Shown: positions 51,408 to 61,003 of the stretch, piece by piece | Layout of the letters: every line of letters starts with the position of its first letter | Numbering within the stretch: the stretch's first letter is position 1 | Source: SZUA-545 sp050297855 | GTDB taxonomy: Bacteria; Campylobacterota; Campylobacteria; Campylobacterales; SZUA-545 | DNA: 64,000 bases | Direction: 5' to 3' | NCBI GenBank assembly: GCA_050297855.1 | Contig: JBNKTC010000006.1 | Span: 1 to 64,000 of the forward strand | Program-made: the position numbers and the translations under genes | Notes under the pieces: generated by a model | Database searches by the model: none | The model's input: the letters and a program-made list of their open reading frames with translations, nothing else | Told to the model about the DNA's origin: nothing

Positions 51408-52895
51408 ATGAATTTTAGAAAACTGACAGCACTCAGTCTTGCGACGGCAGCAGCCTTCGGCGGGATGCTGAATGCGGAGGAGTCCAAACCGAAGTTTGAC
51501 CTGGCCAACAGTATGAAGGTCAAATATAACACGCTGCCGGTGGAAGCGGAAAGTTTTTCGGAAGCCTTTACCAAAGGTAAGTTTTACGGACGTCTCAGAA
51601 TGAACAACTTCTGGTGGGACTGGAAAGAAGAGATTGCAGGTAAGCAGCGAGACCACCAGGCTACGGGTCTTGGCGGTAGTGTGATCTATAAAACAGCACG
51701 CTTTGCGAACGTCGGATCAAGCTGGGGCCTTTTCTATACCCACGGAGGACTGGTTAATAACGTGGATGCCGATAATGTCAAATATCTGAAAGCGGGTAAA
51801 GACACGACCTCCCGTTACAATGTCAGTGAAGATGACGACTGGGATATGGCAGTTCTGGCTATTGCCAATATCGACGTCCAGGTCGCCAAGACCAATATCA
51901 AAGTAGGGCGCCAGATCTTCGAATCGGTCTTTACCGCTTCCAACGATACGAAGATGATCCCCAACACCTTCGAAGGGGTCGTCGTTGAGAACAAAGATAT
52001 CCCGGCAACGACACTGCGGCTGGCCCACCTGACAGCCCAGAAACTGCGGGATCACGAGACGTTCCATGACGTGATCACATCGACCGATTCCGACGGTAAC
52101 AGCTGGAACGGCAATGATGATTCGGCCAAGCACAAAGGGCTCTCCTATGCTGCGTTTAAAGCTGCCGGGGAAGATACAGACCATACCCTCTCCATCGCGA
52201 CGGCCAAATCCAAGATCGGCAACCTCAAAACCGAACTGAGCTACCTGATACTCTCGGACGTACTTAACGATGCAGTCGTGGAGGCACACTATGCGATCGA
52301 TGCCGGCGGGACGAAGATCATTCCCGGGTTCCGTTATTTCAAGCAGATGGATAACGGCGGCGGAAAGATCGGCGGGGCAAGTCTGAAGGGTGATACACAA
52401 GGGTACGACGATCCGAATTCACTGGACAGTTCCCTTACTGCGGTACGGGTCGATATCCAGCCGAGCAAAGCGTACAAGTTCCGTGTCGGGTATTCTGCGA
52501 TCGCCGATGAAGCAGACCTCGTAACACCGTGGCGCGGATTCCCAACTGGCGGTTTTACACGGGCGATGGCACAGTACAACTGGTATGCCAACACCAAAAC
52601 GACGATGCTGCGTGCCGATGTCAGCCTGGATAAACTGGGACTGCTTCCCGACACTTGGTTCCTGGTCCGCTACGCAATCCAGGATTTTGACGACAATAAA
52701 GATGCCGTACAAGCCGACAGCAATATCCTGCATACCGACTGGTTCCACGATATCAAAATGGGTGAAGACCTGCTGAAACTGAAGTTCAGAATGGGTCTGG
52801 TTACGGCAAAAGACGATATCAAAAAGAGCGACAGCACGACAAAGACTGATGTCTCCTATAACGAATACCGTTTCGAGATCAATTACCTCTTCTAA
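51408..52895 (+). CDS. OprD-family outer-membrane porin
   Basis: The 495-residue protein starts with a signal peptide (RKLTALSLATAAAFGGMLNAEE). It is a beta-barrel with frequent aromatic residues at strand ends, ending YRFEINYLF. The opening after the signal (AESFSEAFTKGKFYGRLRMNNFWWDW) is like OprD-type porins of Campylobacterota. Substrate not determined; proximity to the mod operon may or may not be meaningful. RBS AAAGGAG precedes the ATG. Confidence 0.85.
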   Translation: MNFRKLTALSLATAAAFGGMLNAEESKPKFDLANSMKVKYNTLPVEAESFSEAFTKGKFYGRLRMNNFWWDWKEEIAGKQRDHQATGLGGSVIYKTARFANVGSSWGLFYTHGGLVNNVDADNVKYLKAGKDTTSRYNVSEDDDWDMAVLAIANIDVQVAKTNIKVGRQIFESVFTASNDTKMIPNTFEGVVVENKDIPATTLRLAHLTAQKLRDHETFHDVITSTDSDGNSWNGNDDSAKHKGLSYAAFKAAGEDTDHTLSIATAKSKIGNLKTELSYLILSDVLNDAVVEAHYAIDAGGTKIIPGFRYFKQMDNGGGKIGGASLKGDTQGYDDPNSLDSSLTAVRVDIQPSKAYKFRVGYSAIADEADLVTPWRGFPTGGFTRAMAQYNWYANTKTTMLRADVSLDKLGLLPDTWFLVRYAIQDFDDNKDAVQADSNILHTDWFHDIKMGEDLLKLKFRMGLVTAKDDIKKSDSTTKTDVSYNEYRFEINYLF

Positions 52896-52899
52896 CGCT

Positions 52900-52940
52900 T
52901 TTCTGCCGTTCTCCCGGGTCAATCCCGGGGCTGGCAGAAA
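52900..52940. terminator. Nested hairpin between convergent genes
   Basis: TTTCTGCC (52900-52907) pairs with GGCAGAAA (52933-52940), enclosing a second stem of CCCGGG (52913-52918) with CCCGGG (52924-52929). It lies between the porin stop and the convergent 842-residue gene, whose last codons overlap it. A bidirectional terminator is likely, though no T-run follows. Confidence 0.5.
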
Positions 52941-55447
52941 TTCTTCACAAACGCTTTTTTGATCTTTTTCAGATCGTTGTCAAACTCTTCCAGCGGACGC
53001 TCTGCTTCACGGTCGTACTTCTCCTGTACCTTTTCCAGCTCTTTGGTGTATTTTTTCATCTGGTTGAGATGGGTGGTGATCTTATGGTCGAGCAGCTCCT
53101 GCGTGTTGCCGCTCTGGAGTGATTCGAAGAACCGGATAGCTCCGTTTAGTGCAGCGCTTCTGCTCTGCATCTCTTTAGACTCTTTGGCTTTGGTCAGCTT
53201 TTCCAGGACCAGTTTGATCCGGGGTATATCGAGCCAGGAGAAGATCCGTTTTTCGGAGTTGAACTTCCCGTCTTTGTTCAGGACGACGTCGACGATCTTC
53301 CCGGCGGAGAAGCGCTTGAGGCGTTCGGGTTTGAGGCTCTTCGCTTCGGCATAGGCTTTGTCGTCAAACTGGATCTTTAAGAGTTTGCTCTCGATGGAGT
53401 GGACTTTGTCGCCCCAGTTGACCATGGACTCCTCTTTGCGTTTTGTCGCCTCTTTGACCCGCATCATCACCTGGTCGGCGCGGTGGGTGACGTGGCCTGT
53501 ATCGGTCTCAAGGACAGGGCGGTAGCTGCGGCTCCCTTCGATCATCTCGTTTATGATGGCCGGGATGTCTCTGAGACGTTCGGCTTCGCCGCACATCTCC
53601 ATGAAGCGGTCGGCATAGGCATCCAGCAGGAGGGAGCGGCCGTTTTCATAGTAGTCGTTGGCGATCGTGCGTATCCGTTTTTTAAGGGCGTCGTTGGTCA
53701 GCAGCTCGGCCTGGAGTGTCTCCTGCTTGGATTCGGGGACCTCGGCCATGGAGTTCTGGACAAAGGTATCCAGCAGGATCTTGTTCATCGTGTCGGCACT
53801 TTGCATCAGTTTGAAATCGTCATAACTTTTCAGCTCGGAGAGGGCGGTGGGTCTGGTGCGTACCACGAGCTGGGCCAGTTTCCGAATAAACCCGGTGCGT
53901 TCCTGAAACATATTGCGTTCGGAGTTCTGGAGTCCCACAGGGTGGTCGTCACCTTCTGCGATATTGAAGTGGAAAAGCTCGTTTTCCATCTTGGAGGGGT
54001 CCTTGATCAGCGAGTCGATTACCCCGAGGATCTGATCGTAGTGCTGCTCTTCGGCTTCACGCTGGCGTTTGAGCTCCTCCAGCTCCCGGATCTTGTTGGC
54101 CAGCTCTTTTTGCTGTTCGATGATCATCAGCGGAAACTCTTTTTTGAGTTCAAAAAGAGCTTTTTCAATCGCCTTAAGCCTTTCAAGCTCTTCGAGGCTT
54201 TCGATCGTATTGGCCTCATCCAGGAGCCGCTGTTTTTTGGCGATGGCGGCATCCAGGGCCGCCTGGTCCTCCTCTTCCAGGGGGAGGTTGATGGCGATAC
54301 CGTTGTACTTTTTTATCCCCCGCGTAATACGGAAGTTCTCGATGCTCTTGAAGATAATCTCGAAGTATCCGCTCTCATCGGGTTTTTGGGCGTCGTACGG
54401 CGTGCGTTTAAAATCGATGTTCAGATCGTTTTTGGTGATATTATTGGAGGTGAGGACCATATTGCACTTTTCGACAAACGTATCGAAAAACTCCTTTTCC
54501 AGCTCCGGGAACTCTTCGATAAGTTTCTTGATCTCCACGGGGATATCGATCCGTTCGGACTTGTTCTCGGGTTTGTTCCGCCCGGCGAAAAAGTCATCAT
54601 CCATAATGCGGTTTTCCGTTTTTTGGAGGAACTCCTGCTGGACACCGAGGAAGAAGTTGCGCTTTTTCTGGATCGAAGCCTTGAGGGTACTTTTGTCTTT
54701 ACCGTTCTGTTTCAGCAGGGCCTCTTTGTAGGCGCGGTTAAAGGCTTCGTGGGAACGGTTTTTGATGACATCGATCTTGAGGATGCCCCCTTCGTCCCGC
54801 TTTATGTAGTAGTCGATCGTGCCGATGATGTCCTTTTTCTGCTCAAAGCCGAGTGCATCGCCCAGTTTTGCGATAAAGGGGCGCAGCTCTTTGGCAAAGA
54901 GACGGAATTTTTCGATGTGGTAGATAATATCCGCCGGGACTCCGGGAAGGTTGATGCGGCTGTTGATCTTTCCGTTTTTCTCCAGGTTGCCTTTAAGGGT
55001 CTCGACGATCTGTCGGAATTGGGCATTCATCTTTGCCCTGAAATAGAGCGGATCGAAGATCTTGTCCTTGGGTTCGGGGATATCGCCGTTTTGAACAGCC
55101 GCGTTATTCCGTGGTTTTCCGGCATGTTTGTGGATCCGGGCGATGGGTATGAGGGAGGAGGCTTCGTAGCCTTTGAGTACCGGAAGCCCTTTTTTGACGA
55201 GGAACTCTTCCAGTCTTGGTTTTTTGATGATGCCGGAATCGACCGTGACCCACTCGGTGGAGAATATCTCCTTGAGTTTCAGGCCCAGGAGGTCTTTTGT
55301 CTTGCGGTGGTCAAAGACGTCGTTGCGGTATTGTCCCCCGAAAAGGTCGGGGTAGATAATGATCCCGTTTTCGATAATACGGGTTTTATCCTTTTTGACC
55401 TCATTGAGGAAATTCTGGATCGCAATGGATGATATTTTGGTATCCAT
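52919..55447 (-). CDS. Large coiled-coil protein of unknown function, beside chemoreceptor genes
   Basis: The 842-residue protein has no signal peptide or membrane segment. The centre (residues about 395-480) is a long charged coiled coil (ELANKIRELEELKRQREAEE), and another coiled coil lies near the C-terminus (about 780-835). The N-terminal 350 residues have mixed structure and no motif I recognise. It starts 6 bases after the chemoreceptor stop, so it is probably co-transcribed with the PAS and receptor genes. A structural or scaffold role is possible but unproven. Confidence 0.7.
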   Translation of the reverse strand: MDTKISSIAIQNFLNEVKKDKTRIIENGIIIYPDLFGGQYRNDVFDHRKTKDLLGLKLKEIFSTEWVTVDSGIIKKPRLEEFLVKKGLPVLKGYEASSLIPIARIHKHAGKPRNNAAVQNGDIPEPKDKIFDPLYFRAKMNAQFRQIVETLKGNLEKNGKINSRINLPGVPADIIYHIEKFRLFAKELRPFIAKLGDALGFEQKKDIIGTIDYYIKRDEGGILKIDVIKNRSHEAFNRAYKEALLKQNGKDKSTLKASIQKKRNFFLGVQQEFLQKTENRIMDDDFFAGRNKPENKSERIDIPVEIKKLIEEFPELEKEFFDTFVEKCNMVLTSNNITKNDLNIDFKRTPYDAQKPDESGYFEIIFKSIENFRITRGIKKYNGIAINLPLEEEDQAALDAAIAKKQRLLDEANTIESLEELERLKAIEKALFELKKEFPLMIIEQQKELANKIRELEELKRQREAEEQHYDQILGVIDSLIKDPSKMENELFHFNIAEGDDHPVGLQNSERNMFQERTGFIRKLAQLVVRTRPTALSELKSYDDFKLMQSADTMNKILLDTFVQNSMAEVPESKQETLQAELLTNDALKKRIRTIANDYYENGRSLLLDAYADRFMEMCGEAERLRDIPAIINEMIEGSRSYRPVLETDTGHVTHRADQVMMRVKEATKRKEESMVNWGDKVHSIESKLLKIQFDDKAYAEAKSLKPERLKRFSAGKIVDVVLNKDGKFNSEKRIFSWLDIPRIKLVLEKLTKAKESKEMQSRSAALNGAIRFFESLQSGNTQELLDHKITTHLNQMKKYTKELEKVQEKYDREAERPLEEFDNDLKKIKKAFVKNFCQPRD

Positions 55448-55453
55448 GGGGGC

Positions 55454-56893
55454 TTATTGTCCTATCTTGTCCCGTGATTGGGCCAACATCTCTTCGAGGT
55501 ACTGGTATAGCTTTTCGCTGTACTCTTCGGCCTCTTCGAAGTTTCGGATCAGGCGGGCTTTGTTTTCGATCACGACATCTTTCGGTTCGATGAAGCTGAT
55601 GTTCTCCAGGATCTTTTCGTGCACCTTCATATGCGGCAGGTCGATCTTCTTATAGGCCTCGGTAGTACCGAATTTCTCGCGTCCTTCGCCTTCGAACCAC
55701 TTGCCGAAGCGGCAGTTGTGGTGGTCGGTGAATTTGCCGCTGACTTCGCTTCGGAAAACCGCGGTATAGGCACCGGATTTGAAGATGATGTGGTCGATCT
55801 TGGCCAGGATGATAAACATCGTATTTTCGATATTCAGGGCACTCAGGGAAGTCTGGGTCGCGTCCTGATTAAACTTCTCGATCGTCGTCTTGAAGTTTTC
55901 CACCGCTTCGTTGGACTCCGTTGCGATGGCGGTCATCGCCTGGGAACTGTTCTGGATATCGCCCGCTTCCTGTTGGAGTGTCTGGATGGAGATGGAGATC
56001 TCCTGGGTCGCTTTCTGGGTCCGTTCGGCCAGCTTGCGCACTTCGTCGGCGACAACGGCAAAGCCGCGTCCGTGTTCCCCGGCTCGTGCGGCTTCGATGG
56101 CAGCGTTGAGGGCCAGGAGGTTGGTCTGGTCGGCGATATCGTTGATCAGTCCGATCACGGAGGAGATCTCGTCGGTCTTGTGGGTCAGGGAGTCGATATT
56201 CTGGTTGGATGCTTCGATCATATGGATCAGTTTGTCTAGCTTGTCGACGATCAGCGAGAGCGAGTGCATGCTTTCATTGGACTGTTCGGCCGTCTCCTGG
56301 CTTTTCAGGGAGATCGACTTCAGCTCCCGGATGCTCTCCTGGAGGTCGGCCTGGACGATATCCATCCCGCCGGTCACGCCGCGCCCGATCGTACCCAGGT
56401 GCGCGTTTAGGGTGCTGCGTTCGATATAGTGTTCGTTCGCTTCCATCGCTTCGATCGCCTTATTGGTCAGGTCGCAGTTGATGCGGAACTGACCCCGGAA
56501 CCCGCCTTTGAGTACTTTGCGGTAGAACTTCTTGACACTGGCATTGTCAACGGATGCCTGGATCTCTTTCATGAAGACTTCGAGCTGGTCAAGCAGGTTG
56601 TTGAGGTTCCAGCTGAGCTCCTTGAGCTCACCCCCCTCGGTGATGTTGGTGATCCGGCCGGAGAGTTCTCCCTCTTCGGCGTCGTTGACGATCTTGGACA
56701 CTTTGCGGACGGTATCCTGGACTTTGCGGATATTGATAAACATGTACCAGGCAAGGGCGAAGTTGGCAATATTGACGACCCGAATAAAGTCAAACCCGTG
56801 TTTGTAGACTTCGAATATCAGTGCACCGGTGAAGATCATCAGCGAGATGATGTTGGCGTATTGAATTTTAGAGAGTGAAGATAAATTCGTCAT
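55454..56893 (-). CDS. Methyl-accepting chemotaxis protein with membrane hairpin and CZB zinc domain (CetA-like)
   Basis: The start at 56893 gives 479 residues. Two close hydrophobic segments (IISLMIFTGALIFEVY and VVNIANFALAWYMFINI) form a hairpin with no real periplasmic domain, as in Aer/CetA receptors. A HAMP-like region and the signalling tip follow (DQTNLLALNAAIEAARAGEHGRGFAVVADEVRKLAER in sequence, cited here in parts: NLLALNAAIEAARAG, FAVVADEVRKLAE). The C-terminus is a CZB domain with DHHNCRFGKWF, which binds zinc. The start lies inside the PAS gene (26-base overlap), implying coupled synthesis. Confidence 0.85.
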   Translation of the reverse strand: MTNLSSLSKIQYANIISLMIFTGALIFEVYKHGFDFIRVVNIANFALAWYMFINIRKVQDTVRKVSKIVNDAEEGELSGRITNITEGGELKELSWNLNNLLDQLEVFMKEIQASVDNASVKKFYRKVLKGGFRGQFRINCDLTNKAIEAMEANEHYIERSTLNAHLGTIGRGVTGGMDIVQADLQESIRELKSISLKSQETAEQSNESMHSLSLIVDKLDKLIHMIEASNQNIDSLTHKTDEISSVIGLINDIADQTNLLALNAAIEAARAGEHGRGFAVVADEVRKLAERTQKATQEISISIQTLQQEAGDIQNSSQAMTAIATESNEAVENFKTTIEKFNQDATQTSLSALNIENTMFIILAKIDHIIFKSGAYTAVFRSEVSGKFTDHHNCRFGKWFEGEGREKFGTTEAYKKIDLPHMKVHEKILENISFIEPKDVVIENKARLIRNFEEAEEYSEKLYQYLEEMLAQSRDKIGQ

Positions 56894-57371
56894 ACTGTTT
56901 CCCTTCCTGTTCCAGCAGTTCGTCCAGGCGCTGCTTCCCCGCCTCCAGGCCGCCGCTTTTTTCCGCATTCAGCAGTTGCCGGTAGAGTGCCTGGACACTT
57001 TGGATCTGGGCACGTCCCGGTCTTCGGCGTACCGAGTGGTAGCCGATGATATTGTTCTCCTTGTCGAAGGAGGGGGTGACCTGGGCGTAGACCCAGTAGA
57101 AGTCACCGTTTTTTGTCAGGTTTTTGACATAGGCAAATACCTCATGCCCTTTTTGTATTTCGTCCCACAGCTTCCAGAATACCGTTTTCGGCATATCGGG
57201 GTGTCGCAATATATTGTGCGGTGCGTGGAGCAGTTCGTTCTCCCCGTAACCGGAGATTCTGATAAACAGTTCGTTGCCGTAGGTGATCTTCCCTTTTAGA
57301 TCGGTTTTTGAGACAATAAACTCATTGTCTTCAAAGGTCAACTCCCTGTCGGTCGGCGTCGGTCTCGTCAT
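56868..57371 (-). CDS. cetB: Aer-type PAS-domain protein (CetB-like)
   Basis: The 167-residue soluble protein is a single PAS domain of the Aer type (FIVSKTDLKGKITYGNELFIRISGY, with NILRHPDMPKTVFWKLWDEI and WVYAQVTP), which usually binds FAD and senses redox or oxygen. A short helical tail follows. Together with the overlapping receptor gene it reproduces the split energy-taxis system CetA/CetB known from Campylobacter jejuni. Confidence 0.8.
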   Translation of the reverse strand: MTRPTPTDRELTFEDNEFIVSKTDLKGKITYGNELFIRISGYGENELLHAPHNILRHPDMPKTVFWKLWDEIQKGHEVFAYVKNLTKNGDFYWVYAQVTPSFDKENNIIGYHSVRRRPGRAQIQSVQALYRQLLNAEKSGGLEAGKQRLDELLEQEGKQYDEFIFTL

Positions 57372-57464
57372 CCATAACCCTTACTTATGTTTTTCTTATT
57401 TTAGTTCAAATCTACTTACAGGAGTTTGATTAATAAAAAGTCGATTCTCTTTCAAGAAACGTTT

Positions 57465-59717
57465 TTATGATGTCGGTTCTTCACCCTCTTTAGGTGTTTC
57501 CGGAGGCTCTTGCGCTTCGGGCGTTTCGGGCGTGTCCGGTTTCTCTTCGCTTTGAAGGAGCTCTTCGTTTTGTGGTTGCAGATTTTGTTCTACCGTATCG
57601 TCTTGTGCCTGGGCAGGCGCCTCGGGTTGTTCGGCTGGATTTTCAGGCGCTTCGTTTTCAGGCTGCCCCTGGGCAGACTCTCCGCTCTCTTGGGGTGCTT
57701 GTGCGGGGACCGCTTCGCCGCTTACCTCTTCCGGCGCTTCGGGTGCCGATTCGGGCTCCTCGGGTGCTTCTTTCTTCTCCCCGGCCGCCTCTGCCGGTTG
57801 TTCCATCCTGGGTTCCGGGGTGCTGCCGGCTTTGTACGGACGGCGCTTGACGTCGTATTCCTTTTCGTCGTTCAGTCCGATAAAGACCTCTTCGGGGCCG
57901 TAGCTCTCTTTGGGGAGGTATTTGAGTATTTTTTTGGGAGCCAGCATATTAAAGAGGACCTCGTTGTAGCCGTACCAACGGTTTTTGATGATAAGGCGGG
58001 CGTTAAAGAGGGCTTCTTGCTGCTGGTTTACTTTTTCGTTCATCCCTGCGATCGCTTCGTTCAGTTCGGCCATCTTCTCCTTGAGTTTTTCATGGCTCTC
58101 CCGCTCCTGGACTAAGGCATCATAGCGTTTTTTAATCGATTCGTTAGGCTCCTGCTCTTTACTTCGGATCTCCTTGATATTCTCCTCAAGCATCTCGAGG
58201 TTTTTCTTGTTTTTATTGACCTGGTCGGTCAGCTTCTGAAGCTGGCGGTCGCTTTTTGCCAGCTCCTCTTTTTTGGCCTGGAGCTCTTCGAGCAGGGCCT
58301 CAAGCGCTTCACCTTCGCTCTTTGGGGCAAAGGCGGTGAGGAAAAACTTGTTCTCCTCACCCGAGATCTTGTCGATGGTCAGGGATTCGGAGTATTCGAT
58401 GACACAGTGGTGCTTGAGTTCTTTGATATGGATGTTTTTGCCGTGCAGTTCCGCCCCGATGGCCATGTCTGCGTCGATCTTATCGGCATAGATGACGCCG
58501 CTTTCGATACTGGTTATTTTGGCTACCCTTGCTTCGAGATACCCTTTGTGGACCTTGATCTGGGCCTTGTCGGTAAATATTTTGGACGTAAGGTGGGTCT
58601 GGCCGCCGATCTTGATATCCTTGCCCCGGATCTCGGCCCCCTCGGCAACACTCCCGCCCATACTGAGGTTGGAGACTTCCACTTTCATGTTGGGGCCGAC
58701 CTTGTCTTCGGTGGCATCCCCTTTGATATTGATGGAGACCTCTTTTTCCGTATCGGAGGTGACGTGGCCGGTGGACTTGAGGTCGATGGAGTCCATCTGG
58801 ATCTCGTCACTGATCAGCATCATCCCGCTTTCGATGATGACATAACCGTCTTTTTTGGCTACGTACTTGATACTGTTTTCATCCTCTTTTGTCTCCAGGG
58901 TCTGGTTGTCGATGACAAACTGGGGTTCGTGGGAGACGACGGGTTCCCGCGCCTCGATCAGGTGCCCCCCGAAGTCTCGGCCCGTGATCCCCTCGGCCGG
59001 TTTGATGTACTCCAGGACCAGGGTGCCGGTCTTGATAAAGTTGGAGAAATCTCGTTCGGCGTGGTTGACCTGTTTCTGGCTCTGGTCGACTTTCTTTTTG
59101 TAGTGGTGGATCAGATCGTCATCCCGGGTCAGTTTTGCCGGTACGGGCCAGCGGGAGAGGGTGATCTCGATATCTTTTTCCAGATGCCCGTGCTTGGCGA
59201 GATAGGCGGCCAGCTTGGCGATATCCTCTTTCAGGTGCCAGTCGTAGATTCCCAGCATGATCTGGTGTTTGATCTTAAACTTGTTGATCTCGTATACCAG
59301 CCACTTCTTGATCTCGCCGCCCTGGGGGAACTGGGATGATTTGAGGATCTTGGCCTTGGCCATGGAGTGGGATTTGTCCACTTCGAGCTGGGCCTTGAGA
59401 AAGTATTTGTGGGGTGTGCGACGCTCAAAGACCACCTTGTAGGTCTGTTTGAACTTGAGTTCGGGATTAAGCAGCAGCTCTTTGGATTTCAGGATCGTGG
59501 CGTGTTCGGCGCTGATGGGTTCGAAGTCACTGTCTTCGGCGACTTTTATGGTGGTCTCGACCTTCAGGAGTTTAAAGTCGAGCTCTTTGGGCTCCAACCC
59601 CATTTTGTGGGAAGCACTGATATAGGCTTTGGGGATATTATTGGTCGTGACGGTCAGGGTCTCGTGTGTGCCCTTCTCGGGCTTTTCATCCCCATCCAAA
59701 AAATCAAAAATTCCCAT
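57465..59717 (-). CDS. fapA: FapA (DUF342) family protein with long acidic Pro/Glu tail
   Basis: Starting at 59717 (MGIFDFLDGDEKPEKG, RBS AAGGAG) gives 750 residues. The middle (about 200-480) is the beta-rich FapA/DUF342 region (KKDGYVIIESGMMLISDEI; DIKIGGQTHLTSKIF), followed by a coiled coil (KEELAKSDRQLQKLTDQVNK). The last 110 residues are a low-complexity tail of Pro, Glu, Ala and Gln. FapA proteins are polymer-like regulators of flagellar placement and assembly in other bacteria. The frame upstream to 59843 is not part of the gene. Confidence 0.8.
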   Translation of the reverse strand: MGIFDFLDGDEKPEKGTHETLTVTTNNIPKAYISASHKMGLEPKELDFKLLKVETTIKVAEDSDFEPISAEHATILKSKELLLNPELKFKQTYKVVFERRTPHKYFLKAQLEVDKSHSMAKAKILKSSQFPQGGEIKKWLVYEINKFKIKHQIMLGIYDWHLKEDIAKLAAYLAKHGHLEKDIEITLSRWPVPAKLTRDDDLIHHYKKKVDQSQKQVNHAERDFSNFIKTGTLVLEYIKPAEGITGRDFGGHLIEAREPVVSHEPQFVIDNQTLETKEDENSIKYVAKKDGYVIIESGMMLISDEIQMDSIDLKSTGHVTSDTEKEVSINIKGDATEDKVGPNMKVEVSNLSMGGSVAEGAEIRGKDIKIGGQTHLTSKIFTDKAQIKVHKGYLEARVAKITSIESGVIYADKIDADMAIGAELHGKNIHIKELKHHCVIEYSESLTIDKISGEENKFFLTAFAPKSEGEALEALLEELQAKKEELAKSDRQLQKLTDQVNKNKKNLEMLEENIKEIRSKEQEPNESIKKRYDALVQERESHEKLKEKMAELNEAIAGMNEKVNQQQEALFNARLIIKNRWYGYNEVLFNMLAPKKILKYLPKESYGPEEVFIGLNDEKEYDVKRRPYKAGSTPEPRMEQPAEAAGEKKEAPEEPESAPEAPEEVSGEAVPAQAPQESGESAQGQPENEAPENPAEQPEAPAQAQDDTVEQNLQPQNEELLQSEEKPDTPETPEAQEPPETPKEGEEPTS

Positions 59718-59817
59718 GGCTGGCACTCCTTGCACCTTAATAATCGTCACAATAAGAACACAATTTAATGGTAATGTAGTAGCAATATAACATGTCGTTA
59801 TGCAAAAGGAGATTAAG

Positions 59818-60999
59818 ATGGGTTCAGCAGAGTTGAAGAACAAGTGTCATGCGATCTCTGTCCTCTGCATCGACGATGATGAGATGATCCGTGAAAGCCT
59901 GGGGAAAATACTCAAAACCGTTTTTCCGAAAGTCGTCGTCGGCGGGAGCGGGGTGGAGGCGCTGGAGCATTTTAAAAATGAGCGGTTTGATATCGTTTTG
60001 GTGGATATCATCATGCCGAAGATGAACGGGATCGAAACGGCAAAAAAGATCCGGGAGATCAATGAGGATACGGCGATCATCTTCCTCTCCGCAAGCAACG
60101 AGACAAACTATTTCCTGGAAGCGATCGAGCTGCATGCCGACGGTTTTATCATCAAGCCCATCGACATGGAGAAGATGATGGAGACCTTTTCCAAAGTGGT
60201 CGATGCCCTCAACTCCAGGATGCTTGCCAAACAGTACGACCAGGAGCTGGAGAACCGGGTGATCTTCGAGATGCAGAAGAATATCGAAAACACCAAGATC
60301 ATGCTCCAGCAGTCGCGTCTTGCCCAGATCGGGGAGATGATCACGGCGATCGCCCACCAGTGGAAAGAGCCGCTGAGTGCGATCGGGCAGGTGGTCCAGG
60401 ACCTGCCCGATGCCTACAAGTACGGTGAATTGAACGAGGCGTATATGAATGCCGAACTGGAGAAGATCGGTTTCCAGGTCGACTATATGGAGCACACGAT
60501 CGACGATTTCAGGAACTTCTTCAAGACCGACAAGACCAAGGAGCATTTCCATATCGACGATGTGATCGACCCGGTGATGACCTTGATGGGGAATACGCTC
60601 AACCTTGCCGATATTACGGTAGATACCCAGGGTGCCGACAGCCGGATCCCGATCTTCTCCTACCGGAATGAGCTGAAACAGGTTATAATAAACCTGCTCA
60701 ACTATGCCAAGTATCTGTTTGAGACCTCGACGGTCCTTAATAAAAGGGTCATGATCGGGTTGCGTGAGGATGAAGGGAACATCTACCTCTCCTTCCGGCA
60801 CAACGCCGGCAGCGTCTCGCCCGAGATGCTCGAATCGATCTTCGAGTTTGATTTCGAACACCCCGAGACGAACAAGATCGAGGGGATCGGCCTCTATCTG
60901 AGCAAAAAGATCATCACACAGAATCTGGGCGGCGATATCGTGGCTGTCAACGATAATGACGGAGTGATCTTCGTGATACGTCTTAATAAGGAAGTATAA
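59818..60999 (+). CDS. Receiver-histidine kinase protein with degenerate ATP-binding domain
   Basis: ATG 59818, with AAGGAG just upstream, gives 393 residues. The receiver domain has Asp63 in VLVDIIMPKMNG plus the conserved acidic cluster and Lys (IIKPID). The DHp region keeps His180 (IAHQWKEPLSAIG). In the ATPase domain the N-box Asn position is Tyr (NLLNYAKYLF), and the G1 box reads RHNAGSV instead of D-x-G-x-G. Only the G2-like EGIGLYLSKK is kept. ATP binding is therefore doubtful and the protein may act as a phosphotransfer scaffold. It is divergent from fapA and 4 bases upstream of cheV. Confidence 0.8.
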   Translation: MGSAELKNKCHAISVLCIDDDEMIRESLGKILKTVFPKVVVGGSGVEALEHFKNERFDIVLVDIIMPKMNGIETAKKIREINEDTAIIFLSASNETNYFLEAIELHADGFIIKPIDMEKMMETFSKVVDALNSRMLAKQYDQELENRVIFEMQKNIENTKIMLQQSRLAQIGEMITAIAHQWKEPLSAIGQVVQDLPDAYKYGELNEAYMNAELEKIGFQVDYMEHTIDDFRNFFKTDKTKEHFHIDDVIDPVMTLMGNTLNLADITVDTQGADSRIPIFSYRNELKQVIINLLNYAKYLFETSTVLNKRVMIGLREDEGNIYLSFRHNAGSVSPEMLESIFEFDFEHPETNKIEGIGLYLSKKIITQNLGGDIVAVNDNDGVIFVIRLNKEV

Positions 61000-61003
61000 T
61001 CCC

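Noticed and set aside
59721..59733. TGGCAC and TTGC resembling a sigma-54 promoter upstream of the receiver-kinase gene
   Set aside because: The spacer is three bases instead of the five needed between the -24 and -12 elements, and it overlaps the fapA ribosome site on the other strand.
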